Source: Ceriagrion tenellum (lineage: Eukaryota > Arthropoda > Insecta > Odonata > Coenagrionidae). From it: a stretch of DNA of 64,000 nt. The stretch is from assembly GCA_963169105.1 (NCBI GenBank), contig OY720633.1, forward strand, positions 161,029,780 through 161,093,779. The letters are read 5' to 3'. Both the position numbers and the translations under genes were made by a program. Under the pieces are notes generated by a model. The model saw only the letters and a program-made list of their open reading frames with translations, did not search any database and had not been told where the DNA came from. This document shows, piece by piece, positions 23,936 through 35,520 of the stretch (its first letter is position 1; each line of letters begins with the position of its first letter).

Positions 23936-24501
23936 GTAAGGCACAATCACAAAGTTCAACTCATAAATACATGTTTGTACACCTAACTCTACTTCAATAA
24001 TTTCCTCCATACTGACCTATCCTTGCAAACCACTTTTTCCTCATCCACCCCCATACACTGCTTCATACACGCTCCTGTTTTTAAGACTCCTAATATTCCT
24101 CCTCTTAAGAATTTCCTCAACCACATTCAACCACAACTTTCTCGGCCTACCTCTACCTCTTGCACCATTCATTTCACTCTTATATATCCGTTTCATCATT
24201 CAACTGTAATTCATTCTCTCAACAAGACCAAACCAATGAAGCACACTCCTTTTATATACGTCCATTACTGGAGCATATATCGCACATTCATTTAATACTC
24301 ACTCATTCCAGACCCCATCCATCCTACTTCTGCCGCAAAAACTCCTCAGATAACTTTTATCCATGGCATTTATCTACTCTTATGTTTATCCTGACATACC
24401 CATATTTCACTGCCATACAACAAATTGGGCAGTAGTACACTTTGTACGCGGCGATTTTTGCTTCCTTAGACAGGCACTTATTCCTTGATATGGTTCACAT
24501 G

Positions 24502-24822
24502 CTACCTACCACTTTCCTTCCAGCATGCGCACGTCTCTATCTCCTCATATATTCGTCCATCTTTTGCATACGTCTTACCTAAGTACGCATAACCATCCAC
24601 TTGTTCAATTACTTCACCCTTCGCCCTCATCATACAGTTATTCTCCCCATTCTCCTTATCAAAAACTATTACTTTAATCTTGCACGCATTTACCATCAAT
24701 TCCATTCTCTCTGTTAATTCACAAAACTTATGTAGGAGCTTCTGTAATCCCTGTTGGCTCTCTGAGATCAAAACAGCATTATCCGCATATAGTAGAACTC
24801 GCACGTTTACATTTCCAACCAA
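24502..24822 (-). pseudogene. RT YADD region and thumb fragment of LINE
   Basis: The frame begins VGNVNVRVLLYADNAVLISE. The catalytic YADD is YADN, so the second metal-binding Asp is lost. Then come LQKLLHKFCELTERMELMVN, ACKIKVIVF and VDGYAYLGKTYAKDGRIYEE: the thumb and the YLG motif. This frame is shifted relative to the upstream RT fragment. It continues after its stop into the C-terminal GRGRPRK region. Confidence 0.8.
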
Positions 24823-24951
24823 AACACCGTCGTTTTCACTACATGCATCTCTATCACATCCATAAATACATTAAACAGCCATGGTGACGTAAGCATCCTT
24901 GCTTTACGCCCTATTTTATTACAAACCAATCACTCAGAATCCCGTTAACTT

Positions 24952-25374
24952 TCACACTTGTCCTACTATTATCATATATCGCCTCATAACATTCAATAAC
25001 TGCCCATTTACTCCATAGTCCTTCAAAATCTTCCACAACTTCTTTCTATTTACCCTGTCATATGCCTTCTCTAAATCAACAAACGCACAATGCACTTTCT
25101 TTTGGACGCCCATACATTTTTTCATTACTTGCTGAAACGCGAAAAGCTGGTCACTACATCCTCTCACAGGTATAAATCCACACAAAACACCCCATATTCT
25201 GTCAGAAGTAATATTCCTCACTCTTTCGATTAAAATTTTGCTGAACACTTTCCCCTGAATGCTCATTAAACCAATGGCCCGATAATTATTATATTCGGTC
25301 TTTCCTCCCTTCCCTTTGTACCATGGAATGATGTGTGCATTCTTCTTACGAAGAAGATGGTGTATTATACTCAA
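24952..25374 (-). pseudogene. RT fingers/palm fragment of LINE
   Basis: 140 codons without a stop: PWYKGKGGKTEYNNYRAIGL (fingers), GKVFSKILIERV, GFIPVRGCSDQLFAF, then FVDLEKAYDRVNRKKLW (motif A with the catalytic Asp) and YGVNGQLLNVM. The next segment on the minus strand keeps KVNG and, after a stop, GVKQGC (motif B). The PW-S/LFN motif that normally follows is scrambled by a frameshift near 24880. This would be the polymerase core of ORF2 if intact. Confidence 0.8.
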
Positions 25375-25439
25375 AATAGGATATTGGTACCTCTAATTAA
25401 GTCTTTTAATTTAAGTGCTCTTTTTAATTTAGCTTCACC

Positions 25440-25570
25440 ACCCGTCAATAAGTTTTACTAGAATGTGGTACACAACAACCAAAAAATCCATTGAGCTTGC
25501 GTTTGAACCCATATCCCTAAAATTTCCCCGTTTTTGTACTAATTTTACATGGCTACACTACGTCCTCTTC
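25440..25570 (-). mobile_element. Possible tRNA-derived SINE fragment
   Basis: On the minus strand, GTAGCCATGTAAAATTAGTA could be an eroded A box. About 35 bases on, ATGGGTTCAAACGCAAG resembles a B box (GGTTCRANNCC). The following sequence, rich in GATTTTTT and a GACGGGTGG block, loosely resembles the body after the SINE head at 14.7 kb. No target duplication was found. Confidence 0.35.
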
Positions 25571-25599
25571 CTTTGTTAATTTTCAAGTGTCTTAAAGGA

Positions 25600-28500
25600 G
25601 CTAAATGCTCTCACGAGTCCTCTTTGGCGTTAATGACGTTAAAATTTACGTGACCTGTTGTTTTAGGCCTTGTTTAGGTTAGATCTGTTTTTATATATGC
25701 TCTTTTCTTCATTTATTGGGAAGCAATAGTACGATTTCCTTATGAAACTTGATATTACGTTCAATGGCAACAGTTATGAATCAATTTTTAAGAATGGAGT
25801 TTTAAAAATGGCCTCTCACCTCTCATAGAATAGATGCAAAGGAGGCTGCGTTAGATCACAATTTTTATTGCTAAGGTGGCAGTGATGTGGGAAACTATTT
25901 GTCGTAATTGAAATTACGAAGAATTCAAAAGGATTGCACAGTTAAAACTTCTTATACATCTGGAAGCTGGCTGAGATGACTCAATTTTGTAAATCAGACG
26001 TAAAGTTTGGGATAAACAAAATATTGTTACTTTATTAAAACAAACTTCATGTATCTACTTTATCCTTCTGTAAAGCCCATCTCTTTTCTGGATATTCCTT
26101 CAATTAGTTTTTAACGAAAACTCTCGTCTGAATAATTCTGCGTATTTACACGTTTTTATGACGAAAGTTTATTAGAAAGTCCAAAAAATTTTAGGAATAT
26201 TAATTGTATTTAAGTGTATTTAATGTATGGCCTCTAATTTGGTGTTATTTGACCTTGGTTTTAGGTTGTCGCTAAAACACTTCACAAAATGGTTAATGAT
26301 TGCTACCAAATTTATTAATCACCAACAAATTACTCATATGATTAGATTTTATAGTTGGTGATATAGAAATTTTCCTTGACCGCGGTTGAGAAAATTACAA
26401 ATATCCAGAATTATGATGATCTTTGGATAAAATACCTAATAAATATGGCGCTTTTATGAGAACTATGAAATTACGTAGTCTTGTTTAAGTTCTTGAAGTT
26501 TTTAAGGATAATGAAGTCTTGTTTAAATACCTGCAGCAAATAAGATGGTAAATTGTGTGCTTTACAAATATGTACTAATATCTCTGGACTAAATACACCC
26601 TTAATTAAATGCAGCGTCGTGAGCATCCTTTTATCTGCAGTCCTCTCACCTTAGGTGCTGGTGAAATTCGTTTTAGACTGTGATCTAAAAGCTAGATGTT
26701 TGTTATTGAAAGAATTTTTTTTTCTGCTGACAGCTTAATTTTTTGCACAATGGTATTGATGCTTATAATACCCTTGGTCACAAGTGATTTATGATGTAGA
26801 GGACTGAAATAACGAGCCGTGTCTTTAAGAATTAGCATTTTTTTTTCCTTTCCCTCCGTCAAAAGAAGTCAACACCAAAATTTCATTATACGCTCACCTA
26901 CTACCTCTCATGTTTGGAAATGGATATCGCATCCGAAGTGTATGAAGCTTCGCTTGTGAGTAAAGTGAAATTTTTAGTCGGGACCTGGAAGAGTCCCTGG
27001 AGCATTTTCATATTCATTGGCAGTTATTATCCCGTACAAAAGTTGCGAATTAAAAGACACACTCGATCAATTCGAGCGCTATGATCGACATAATACACAA
27101 TTAGCCTATGAATTTTCCATTTCGGTCTGTGGGCGTCACATAATAAACTAAACAAATTAAAAATAAATTAAACTATTTTAATATCTCTGGTTTCTATACA
27201 ATAAAATGGAAGATTATGGCATTATTAGTGGTTGATAATAATATAAGCTTAGCATAAGGCGGGGCGATAGGAAAGGTTAAAGGGAAAAGCAAGATGAAAG
27301 GATGTCTAAAATTTCCATTTTCATAGGAATGTTGGGTTTTTGAAATGCAAATCGGAATAATTGGAATGGCATAAACGATATAATATATTGTTGAATTTTG
27401 CTTTTCTTTTTGACTGGCTATTCTCAGCAAAAAAAGAATTTACCGGTGATGTGTTCACACATGGTGTGCTTAGAACACCATGTCACTTTTATCTCTAGCT
27501 CTTCATTCTTTATCAAGACGCTTTGAAATTGATAACATAAGCAAAACTACGTTTTTGAACTGCTTATGCGAACCGATACCAGCTATGATTAAAAATAAGT
27601 TAAGGCCATGCCTGAATGGATCTTTTTCTATTATGGAAACGCTTTAAATATTCATTTTCGTACTAACATTCAAGCCTCCTCTAGGGTGTGTGGTATGGGG
27701 ATATTCCGCACCTGGAGGACGACACTTGCCGCGGTTCAAATAAAAACCTTGCATGTGCTTCGGCCGCTAGGTGCTGACCAAAAAGCATATAGAAAAGTAA
27801 GCGCGGCCAAACTAGGAGACTACTACGTAGATGAATATGCTAACTTGCAGTGAAATCGCTTCGGTGCAGTTGACGGTTAGTATTATTAATGGCATTAATA
27901 AACGATAAAATACAATCGTGCATAAAAACATTATGTCGGACATTTCAAGTGGGGTGGGTTTATAAATAATGAGTATATAAATGATGATAGTGTGATATTA
28001 AACCCTAGTGCAAAGCGTACTCTACCTAATGAGGGTCGTATATTCATAGTATTGATCTATCAGTTCTATTATGCCCCCTAATTGAGCGTGGAAAAAATGG
28101 CATTTTAAATCTCTTGGTTCTGCTTTTTCCTTTAGCTATTGCCTTTGAATATGTTTATCATTATTGGTTGACTCTAGGATAAAATATATTGAATGTTCAG
28201 CTAAATATAGTCTACTTCTAGGTTTTGGAAAAATTTTCAACCTAGATTTTCCCTTTGCTCAGTTAGTGTATCCTACTCTAATAACTTCTACAATTCGGTT
28301 ACACTACATCGTTCATCGTTCTGTAAAGTTCATCGTTACAATGTCTATCAACCTGGCTGATATTTGCTGTATTAAAACTGTAACTCGGCCTTCATAGCAA
28401 CATAGTCCGAGTGCGGTCTCAAGGGAAAATAGCACTGTTTCTCAACTTTCTCGTCACTTTTTCCAGTATTATTTTAATAAATTCGAATTTACTATTGGCC

Positions 28501-28980
28501 TGTCCAAAAAGTTTTGTAACGTGCACCCCTTAAGGAAGGTTCTAATTAACTTCACTCGTAAATATTTTTTTGCTCTATATTTGATAATTTTGTTTTATAA
28601 ATTGTGTACGTTTTGTTGAGCGAGTTGTTCTTTCTCCAAAACATAAAATATTCATAACAACTCCTTTAAAAAAATTTAGTTCTCACTCCCAAGTACCATT
28701 CGTTCATAGCATCTGGGCTTTTTTCCAACGTAATTTCGTCGGGCTAATTGTTAATATCCCTGCCCAACACTTGATTGTGTGCGTGCTGCAAACAAGAGCA
28801 AATGACGTCATGAGCCGTAGGAGAATGGTTGTCTAGAAATCTAGATTTTAGCAGCTATCATTAATGCAAATGTCGCCCAGATTCTAACATATGTTTACAA
28901 GTTCTGGACATCATGTAGTTTCAGCTATTTGTCTTAGGAAAAATCACGCAACACGTCATTCTTTGGTGTAGTCTTCTTGG
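25600..28980. other. Non-coding stretch, nothing recognised
   Basis: The only open frames are short (27194-27430 minus, 27608-27853 plus, 28164-28397 plus) and without family motifs. A small hairpin at about 27455-27480 (ACATGGTGT/ACACCATGT) lies alone. No repeat boundaries were recognised. Confidence 0.5.
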
Positions 28981-29084
28981 GTCATTCTTCAGTTTAGATC
29001 TTTGTTAGCCAAGGTTAAGATAGCTATCTCCAACATTGTATTCATGACCAGGCGTGACCAGGGCCTTGCCCTGTCAGTACCTTC

Positions 29085-29175
29085 GTGGTATACCCCTGAA
29101 GACGACGGCTGAGGTAGCAGTTGAAACTTCGGCAAGCCATTATCTAACCTCGTGGTTAATGCGGTAAGGCTTCAT
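29085..29175 (+). ncRNA. Hammerhead-like Penelope relic
   Basis: CTGAAGA at 29096-29102 (fits the hammerhead CUGANGA core) is followed by a potential stem (CGACGGCT against AGCAGTTG, with wobble) and by GAAAC at 29123-29127. TTCGGCAAG and a CGTGGTTAATGCGGTAAGGC block follow. Order and spacing parallel the motif at about 30024-30056 in the Penelope-like element nearby. Probably an older relic of the same kind of terminal sequence. Confidence 0.4.
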
Positions 29176-29299
29176 CAGCAGTATATGACGAAAAAAAAAT
29201 TACCTACATCCCATCCTCTTTTTTTTTAAATCACCAAAAAAGAACTTCAGAGACAGATCAGTTATGCAGTAAAGTTAAGGTGCATGTGCGTGCTATCCT

Positions 29300-29786
29300 T
29301 TAAATCCACATTTAATGAATTTAGTTTTACTTTAATACGAAATCTATAATTTTTTCAAAGATACCAAGATACTATACGCTTACCGCGTTATTTTTCGAGA
29401 TATTTACCAAAAACAAAAGCCGTTTTCTATAAAATATGGTACGTGTGAGGTTTCTATGGATACTCTCTTTAAAATATTAGGTATATTTATCGCCTAAATC
29501 TGGTTGGAAATTTAACCGTGGATAGTATATGTAATTTATCTACAATCTTAAAAAATAAATGTCTTACTCACTGCATTAATTTTAATTGCAAAAAACCTTC
29601 TGTAGTGAAAGCACTGTCACTGCGTGGTGAGAAAAAATTTACTCAAGTTAAAGACTTATATGGATACATTAAATTAATTACCGAGAATTTCAGTTACATT
29701 GAACTATAATTTTGCGCCATTAAAAATAAAATATTTTCTTTAAGCTTCTCGTGACTGAAAATTAAAAAATCGAATACGGCCTTCAT
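29300..29786 (+). repeat. Unnamed dispersed repeat, copy A
   Basis: Aligns by eye, in the same orientation, with 44900-45410. Shared landmarks in order are AATTTAGT, GAGATATTT followed by CCAAAAA, GGTATTTAT-like sequence, AAAAAACCTTC, CAAGTTAAAGA and TTGCRCCATTAA. Copy A is interrupted at 29787 by a Penelope-like insertion and may resume at about 30297. It contains a 63-codon frame (29518-29709) that is not preserved in copy B. No transposon family recognised. Confidence 0.65.
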
Positions 29787-29830
29787 GATAAAACAACTTT
29801 GTTTTAATCCACACAATTTATTATAAATAC

Positions 29831-29865
29831 GACCTGGGTTTCAGCAACTTTGTGCCATCATCAAG
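29831..29865 (-). ncRNA. Candidate hammerhead core, inverted partner
   Basis: On the minus strand: CTTGATGATGGCACAAAG, then TTGCTGAAACCCAGGTCGTA. GATGA and GAAA are intact, and CC-CA-GG can form the short stem III before GTC. One extra T (or a C-to-T change) precedes TGATGA, so the core is not canonical. Confidence 0.45.
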
Positions 29866-29932
29866 TAACCTAGAATGAAGAGCTCTCGGGTTTCCAACCG
29901 GGTTTTTGGCACCAAAGTTTCGAAGGCGTAGT

Positions 29933-29971
29933 CTGCCATCGTCCTCAGGGTGATCCTGAGGACGATGGCAG
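29933..29971. repeat. Perfect 17-bp-arm hairpin at the inversion point
   Basis: CTGCCATCGTCCTCAGG (29933-29949) and its exact complement (29955-29971) flank a 5-base spacer. It lies where the two inverted Penelope-like halves meet. A third diverged copy of GAGGACGATGGCAG follows at 30027-30040. Confidence 0.85.
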
Positions 29972-30023
29972 AGGACAGGACCTGACAGAATCTGACAGAG
30001 ACAGGAACTGAGGACAGAATCAC

Positions 30024-30060
30024 CTTGAGGACGATGGCAGGCTACGCCTTCGAAACGTCG
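30024..30060 (+). ncRNA. Hammerhead-like core, motif 1 (TGAGGACGATGGC...)
   Basis: TGAGGA with CGATGGC and GCCTTCG forming a 7-bp stem with one T-T mismatch, then AAACGTCGG. The arrangement CUGANGA-stem II-GAAA is that of hammerhead ribozymes, but the base before TGAGGA is T not C here, and no ideal stem III/cleavage site follows. Probably a degenerate ribozyme or a conserved Penelope terminal motif. The minus-strand half has its partner at about 29918-29950. Confidence 0.4.
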
Positions 30061-30171
30061 GTGCCAAAAACCACAATCCCCCGGTTGGAAACCCGAGAAC
30101 TCTTCATTCCTAGCATTCGCCGGGAAAGCCTTGAGTCTTACATCAAGTAACCTGTTATGGTATCATGTTAT

Positions 30172-30205
30172 CTGATAATGGCACAAAGTTGCTGAAACCC
30201 GGGTC
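30172..30205 (+). ncRNA. Candidate hammerhead ribozyme core, motif 2
   Basis: CTGATAA (30172-30178), a short GGCA...TTGC-type stem II, GAAA (30194-30197), then CCCGGGTC. This fits a hammerhead with a very short stem III and cleavage after GTC, the minimal type known from Penelope-like elements. The third A of CUGANGA's GA is changed (GATAA for GATGA), so activity is doubtful. The inverted partner lies at 29831-29865 on the minus strand and reads TTGATGA...GAAACCCAGGTC. Confidence 0.5.
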
Positions 30206-30399
30206 GTATTTATAATAAATTGTGTGGATTGAAACAAAGTTGTTTTTATCATGGATATTACTCACTTCTACAAAGTGAAGCCGGAGTCGATTACTTGAAT
30301 ATGGCCTTCATTGCGACGAGGGAAAATTATCGCTACAACAATTTAAATATCACAATTTGGAATGCTTCGTGGTAATCTCATCGCTGTATTTTATTCTGC

Positions 30400-31330
30400 T
30401 GTACATCTTGAACGGATTGTCCACGGATGGGCTGTCATGGCTCATTTTTTCTTGGAAGCAAATCCGGTGGCGAGCGGCGGGATGGCGTTCTGCTAGTCGT
30501 GTTCCGGAAGGACTGGACCGGAGTGGAAGAAGGGTGAGCAAAGGAGGAGACGCGGGGACAATAATGGAGGAGGTGGTGGGCGGAGAAGAGGTGTATAACT
30601 GCGGGCGCTCCCGGCATGAGAGGTGGAGGGGGGGCCGGGAAGGGGGAACGGATGGTAGGGTTGGGGATGAAGAGGAGACGGGTGTGCGGGGATTCAAGGG
30701 AAGAGGTTCGTGAATAATTTGAAGGGACTGAACGGAAACGCATTGAGTCAACGAGTGGATACACAAGCTGGATTTGGAATATTGTTTCGGGTGATTTCGG
30801 TGGGGAGACAGAGTGGGTTTGGTGAGTTTCGGAGAAATGGGAGAGGGTTTGTGTAGTGTGTGAAGTTGTTTTGCGATGTGCACGGGCACAAAGGAGAGGG
30901 AAGGGGAAATAACGGGTGGGCTATTGTGTATTCTCGAGTAATGTCCCGATTTGTGGTGGGTTTTGCGGAAGAGAGAGAGAGAGGGGGGAGGGGCTTGTCG
31001 GGGGCAGGTCTGAGGAGGGGGTTTTGTGAGGGAGTGGCAAGTAAAGGGAAATCTCTTGTTCTGTCGTGGAAGAAGGAATCGTGGCGGGTGGGTTTCCCGA
31101 GGACGGCAGAGGTGGGCGTTACTGTTTGGGGGGGTCGGTTGGTGGATGTGTCGTGTGGAGTGAAAGGAGCGAGATTCCCATTTGTTTTCGATATGGGGGG
31201 GGGGGGAGGTTAAGGGGAGAGGCGTGTAAGTGCGAGAGGCATCTGCAGGAACACGGGGCGGGACCTCTTCGCCTTCGACGCGAGGGTTTCCGGGAGGGAG
31301 CGCGGCAGGAGGTCGTGGGGCGGGGTGGAC
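30400..31330. other. Large G-rich GC-skewed island
   Basis: About 900 bases with a strong excess of G over C on the + strand, including a run of 12 G at 31195-31206 and many GGG tracts. At about 31330 the skew flips to C-rich up to about 31610. Frames are long on both strands here (354 codons minus at 30350-31414, 150 codons plus at 31066-31518) because the composition removes stop codons. Their products are low-complexity Pro/Ser/His/Arg or Gly/Arg strings with no domain. It may be a promoter or CpG-type island or unusual structured DNA; not called as a gene. Confidence 0.5.
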
Positions 31331-31700
31331 GCTGCTCCGGTCTCTCATCCCCGGGTCATAACCTCTCGCTGTGCTTCTTCTTCCTCTTCTGCGCACCGCG
31401 TGAGTTCTCAACAATCCCTTGCGTCACGTGTTTCCACTCCCCCTGCCTCGCACCCTCCTGCCCCTGCCCTATTTTACTCCCCCTCTCATACCCTCCACGC
31501 ATTCGGCCACCGCCTTGAGTTCGGGATGGGGCACTTGTCGAGGACCAAGGATAATACCCCGCCTTCTCTATAACTGCGGACCATTTTCCGTTTTCTTCCT
31601 CCCCTGACAAAAATCTCCTTCCTGTCTTCCACTCACGGTTTCTCTTCTATTCCGACTTCATTACTTACTTCGTCTCTCCTCCCCCTGCTGTCATGATTGG
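31330..31700. other. C-rich flank of the 31 kb island
   Basis: The + strand becomes C- and T-rich (CACCCTCCTGCCCCTGCCC and similar). The sharp change of skew sign with the G-rich part is the notable point. Confidence 0.5.
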
Positions 31701-34700
31701 TTCTCCAATTCTTATGCCTTTGAGTGGTCACGGACATATTTTTTACAGAAATCGACGCGTAATTGTTATGTGCATGCAATTTTTTATGTTATTTAAAATT
31801 AAGGCCATGAATTATTTAAAACGTAAATTTTACTTTTATGCAGCAAATATGTAATCTGTTAAAGAAACAGTTTATTGAATAACACAAATATGTAAGTTTA
31901 TTTTGCTTTGCTATTATTGATTGAAATAAAATTTACTCCGACTAATCATATAAGTAATCTTTGGCTCTTGTAACTCAACTCGATTGCTTTTAACCCAAAG
32001 ATTTCTGTATATAAGTTTGATAAAGCTCGCTGAGTTTTTTTATGAGTTTTATAGACATCCTTAAATATGATTCTCAACGTATGAATTGTAAAGGTAATAG
32101 CTAAATACGTGTTTATAATCATGCATGGCTATTGTCATCTGCGCGGCTTTAAGAGGTTTGAGAAAAGCACTTCAATCTTTACTAATCTTTGGTAACTCCT
32201 TTATTTTCACCGAGTTCCTTTGAGCTCACATCATTGTGTTTCCCAGATCTTTGACTACTGCTATTTTTCTAGTGACTTTTTGTTCTAATTTTCTCTCTGT
32301 TGTCTTTCTTCCCCATTGCACATCTCTTGCTTTGTCTCTCTGCTGTCATCTAAGCATCTCCTTCATCACCACAGAATTTCTTGAAGATTTTCGAATAAGC
32401 GCAATTATTTATCTCATCCAGGGAAGGATACGTAAATCAATCCACTCGAGGAAAATATTTTTCGTGTTTTTAGGAAGCCATAGTTAGGAAAAAATAGGTT
32501 TTTTGGTATTAGCATCAAAGGAGGCCTTCAAAACTTTCTTCTTTTGCTGCCGTGCACTTCGGTTACTTTTTGCTCATTGATGTCACGAGAGTGAGGGATT
32601 TCAGCATTTTTTCTCGTGGAGGTAAAGTCTCATACAATCGCAGCATCAGGAGCAGTTCTAGACCCATGTGGGCGGCATGTCGGCGTTCCATTTCTTGACT
32701 TTCTTGAGCTAATGACTCGTGCGTAGCAAAGCGGAACGGTGTTTTGTCCCCGACGAGGGCAGCAGGGCCGGGTGCTCCATATCTCTCCTCTCCTTTCTCT
32801 CTATCCCTCCAAACAACTCTAGTTTTTCGTTCAAAGCTACTGCTCCGTCGTCCAGTAGTTGCAATTTTTCTCCAGTATTCTCTTGCCTCACCCTTGAACT
32901 TTGCTGTTCCGGGAAACGCATTATATTGGAAATTCGTTGCCGTCGGTGATTCAAATTTTGTACTAATGAAATGACCTCTGAGGCTTGTAGGCTCTGCCGA
33001 TATTTTTGTTGGTAATATTTTGTATTAAGAAAAAGAAATTTCTAAAAATATTAAATTAGTTTTAGAATCCTAAATAATATATGCCATCGTGAAAGTCATT
33101 GTTTATTTAGTACATCAGCTTAAATCTGCGCTATTATAGCAGGATTGGGTATCATAAAATGTTGATAATCGTTTCCATGAATGAAATGGACTTTTGGTGA
33201 AAATTGAACTTGACTCTTTTGTGATTAATTTTGATTCATTGTTTAATAGTTTATTAATGAGATTTCATAAAGTTCTAATTCTAAAAATGAATCATTTTCA
33301 TAAATGTTAAAGCCAAGTATAAAGCACGTAATCAATGATAAATGTGCTGAGCACCACTTTATCGAATGATTGTATTTAAAAATGCCATCCTCATTATCGA
33401 GAGCCAAATTATACAAAGCTATTAGTGATGCATAATATTCCAATTATTGACCGATAGCTGAGAAAATCCGTGTATTCATTTTGGGGAGAATAGGAATGTA
33501 TTCACTCGACACGTTTTCAAACAATCGGTCATGTTTAATTCATAGGCTGCATTCTCTTCATCATTGGCGATTTGCACATGCAGAAACCATGGTAGATGTA
33601 GTCCTTGCATAAGTCAGCTGTTTACACCGCGCAGAAAGATTCAGGGGTTGACTGAAACTGCTAGTCCCTTGAAATCACGCTCAATACTTCAAAGATGGCG
33701 TGAAGTGTCTCAATTTATGTTATATTAATTAAAAATATTTATAACGTCTGTGTTGGATACCTCATATGAAAATAACACCGCAAGCACAGAAAATTAACAC
33801 ATGTAAACGCGTGTACAGATGAATGATATCAGTTTGACAGGCAGGATCTGCCATAAATTTAATAGTATATCATTTATAATGAGTTTTAAAATGTCGTCGC
33901 ATGCTGTCTCGGCTTAAATTCCGTTGCGGAAAATTCCTGCAAGTGATAGTGTCCCCTAAGCTATCGTTTTTTTAGTTGGTTAAATATGAAACATACTGAA
34001 CGTAAACTCAAACATTTTGTTAGGAGTGGATCATAAATTACCTTTTCCGAAGGTTAAAACTCAAAACCTGATCCAAATCTAATACGGGTTCAAAATTAGC
34101 ATATACTCAATACGTAATATTTCATTGTTGACTTATATACATTTATTTAAGTTAATGTAATCAGTCTCATGAGAATATTCGATATTGTCTTGGCTAGCGC
34201 TGGAGTATGCGACGAATGTAATCGAGTTTTAGGAAACTAAACACTCCTCGTTGCAAAGGTTTCACAATAATGTATTGGGAAATTAAGAATTCCGTCATTT
34301 GAATTAAATCCTTAGGTCACATGGTAGTGAAAACAAAAATCATTCGTCACCATAATACGCCCGAAAGTACTTTCAGAAAGAGGGCTTGCAGCAGCTGTTT
34401 CAGAGGAGGTATGCAACAGTCTTAAGACCCTCTCTTCTTCCTTTCTCCTCAAGGACCTCCGTACAATTTAGGAAATATATCTGGGAGGTTTACATCGAGG
34501 GCATTCAAACTATTAAACTTCTCGAGGTGTTGGGGTACGAGGCAATGCTTGATTTGTACCTCATATCGTAAATGCTGATCAAAATCGTTTTAATAAATAG
34601 TTCTATCATCGCATCAATTACATCTTATCGGGCGGAATTGTTTGGGAGAGCATTTTGAACGGAGACTGCCTCGTCTTCTCCCTCAATCCATCGCGGGGCG

Positions 34701-35506
34701 GTGCTCCGATCCCAAAATCCCTCCCTCGTCTCTTTCTCTCTCTCTCTCTCTCTCTCCGGCTTTCGCTTCATTAATTACTCTCCCACAACCACCCATCTCA
34801 TCTCCCCTCCTTATCTTCTACTTCTGTCTCATTTATCGTGTTAACAAATAAATGGCAGGCTAGGAAGGTGATGGGTACAAATGGCGTACTTTTCATCCAT
34901 TCGTTTCTTAAAATTATTTCTCTGTTTTCTTAAAAAATATTTGCTACAACGTTTGGACATAATAATTACATGCCTAATAAACGTTTAAGCATTTGTATAT
35001 GCGGTCATTTTAATAAATCTCGTTTCTACTCGTCAAAATTTTCCATTCCACTGTTTGATAATGATAGCCTGACTTGCATTTCGTAATTACTCGGAATAAA
35101 TGGTGCTTTTAATAATGCTGTGAAGTAATAGTTAGTTTGTGACACAATAGTTTCACTTGAGTATTTCAGAGGTAGGTCTTCTGAGATGAAATTTGAGGAA
35201 AAAGAAATAGCATCGAGCTTTAGTGTACATGCAATTCTAATTATGGTCTGTTGGTTCAATTTCAGAATAAATCCGGTCTAATTAGTTGTAATTCAGTCAT
35301 GTGATTTATCTTTTTATTTCCATTTAGAGGCAAAAATTTATACCATGAATATTAATTATCATACGCATATTAAATCACAATGACACTCTTCTTGTGCGTT
35401 TCTGAACCCACTGCCTGCGAGTTTTAAATTCTAAAGAGGCCATTGCAACTTGGATTTAAGTTCAGGTATCACTCACTTCGGATGCGCAGGTAAGTAAATT
35501 CATAAT
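31700..35506. other. Non-coding stretch, nothing recognised
   Basis: AT-rich, with a somewhat GC-richer patch at 32700-32950 whose frames on both strands (76-81 codons) have no family motif. A TC microsatellite lies at 34730-34756. Confidence 0.5.
34730..34756. repeat. (TC)n microsatellite
   Basis: An uninterrupted run of about 13 TC units after a short interrupted stretch. It lies in a C/T-rich segment, 34670-34810. Confidence 0.85.
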
Positions 35507-35520
35507 AGCTTAATATAAAG
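35507..35520. repeat. Left target-site duplication of the SINE
   Basis: AGCTTAATATAAAG, matching the right flank with a single A indel. Confidence 0.75.

Larger units (their letters stand above)
23940..25385 (-). mobile_element. Non-LTR retrotransposon RT and C-terminal remnant
   Basis: A minus-strand LINE covering the RT fingers to the end of ORF2. It is 5'-truncated near 25385: no endonuclease is seen upstream. Pieces in order: fingers and motif A (25374-24952), a damaged motif B, the YADD region and thumb (24822-24502), and a C-terminal segment (about 24480-23950) that still reads HWFGLVERMN, KRIYKSEMNGARGRGRPRKL and WLNVVEEILKRRSIRSLKNR. It belongs to the large arthropod group of endonuclease/RT elements with a GRGRPRK C-terminus. 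Clade not named. Relatively well preserved, so younger than the other LINE scraps here. Confidence 0.8.
29787..30296. mobile_element. Penelope-like terminal sequences in inverted orientation
   Basis: About 510 bases flanked by GAATACGGCCTTCAT (29772-29786) and GAATATGGCCTTCAT (30297-30311), a 15-base duplication with one mismatch. The two halves are inverted copies. 29787-29859 pairs with 30178-30252 (ATCCACACAATTTATTATAA, CAGCAACTTTGTGCCAT). The segments around 29880-29940 and 30030-30110 also pair (CCGGGTTTCCAACCGG-type and TTCGAAGGCGTA blocks). Each half carries hammerhead-like cores. The stretch coding RLETREL matches a similar stretch downstream of the GIY-YIG domain at 63.6 kb, linking it to Penelope-like elements. 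No RT is present: only terminal sequence remains. Confidence 0.6.

Noticed and set aside
27455..27480. Small hairpin ACATGGTGT/ACACCATGT
   Set aside because: Nine-base arms in 64 kb of AT-rich DNA are within chance expectation, and no context supports a function.
30350..31414. 354-codon minus-strand frame, the longest in the window
   Set aside because: It lies wholly in the G-rich island, where the complementary C-rich strand has few stop codons. The product is a low-complexity Pro/Ser/Thr/His/Arg string without a domain. Overlapping long frames exist on the other strand.
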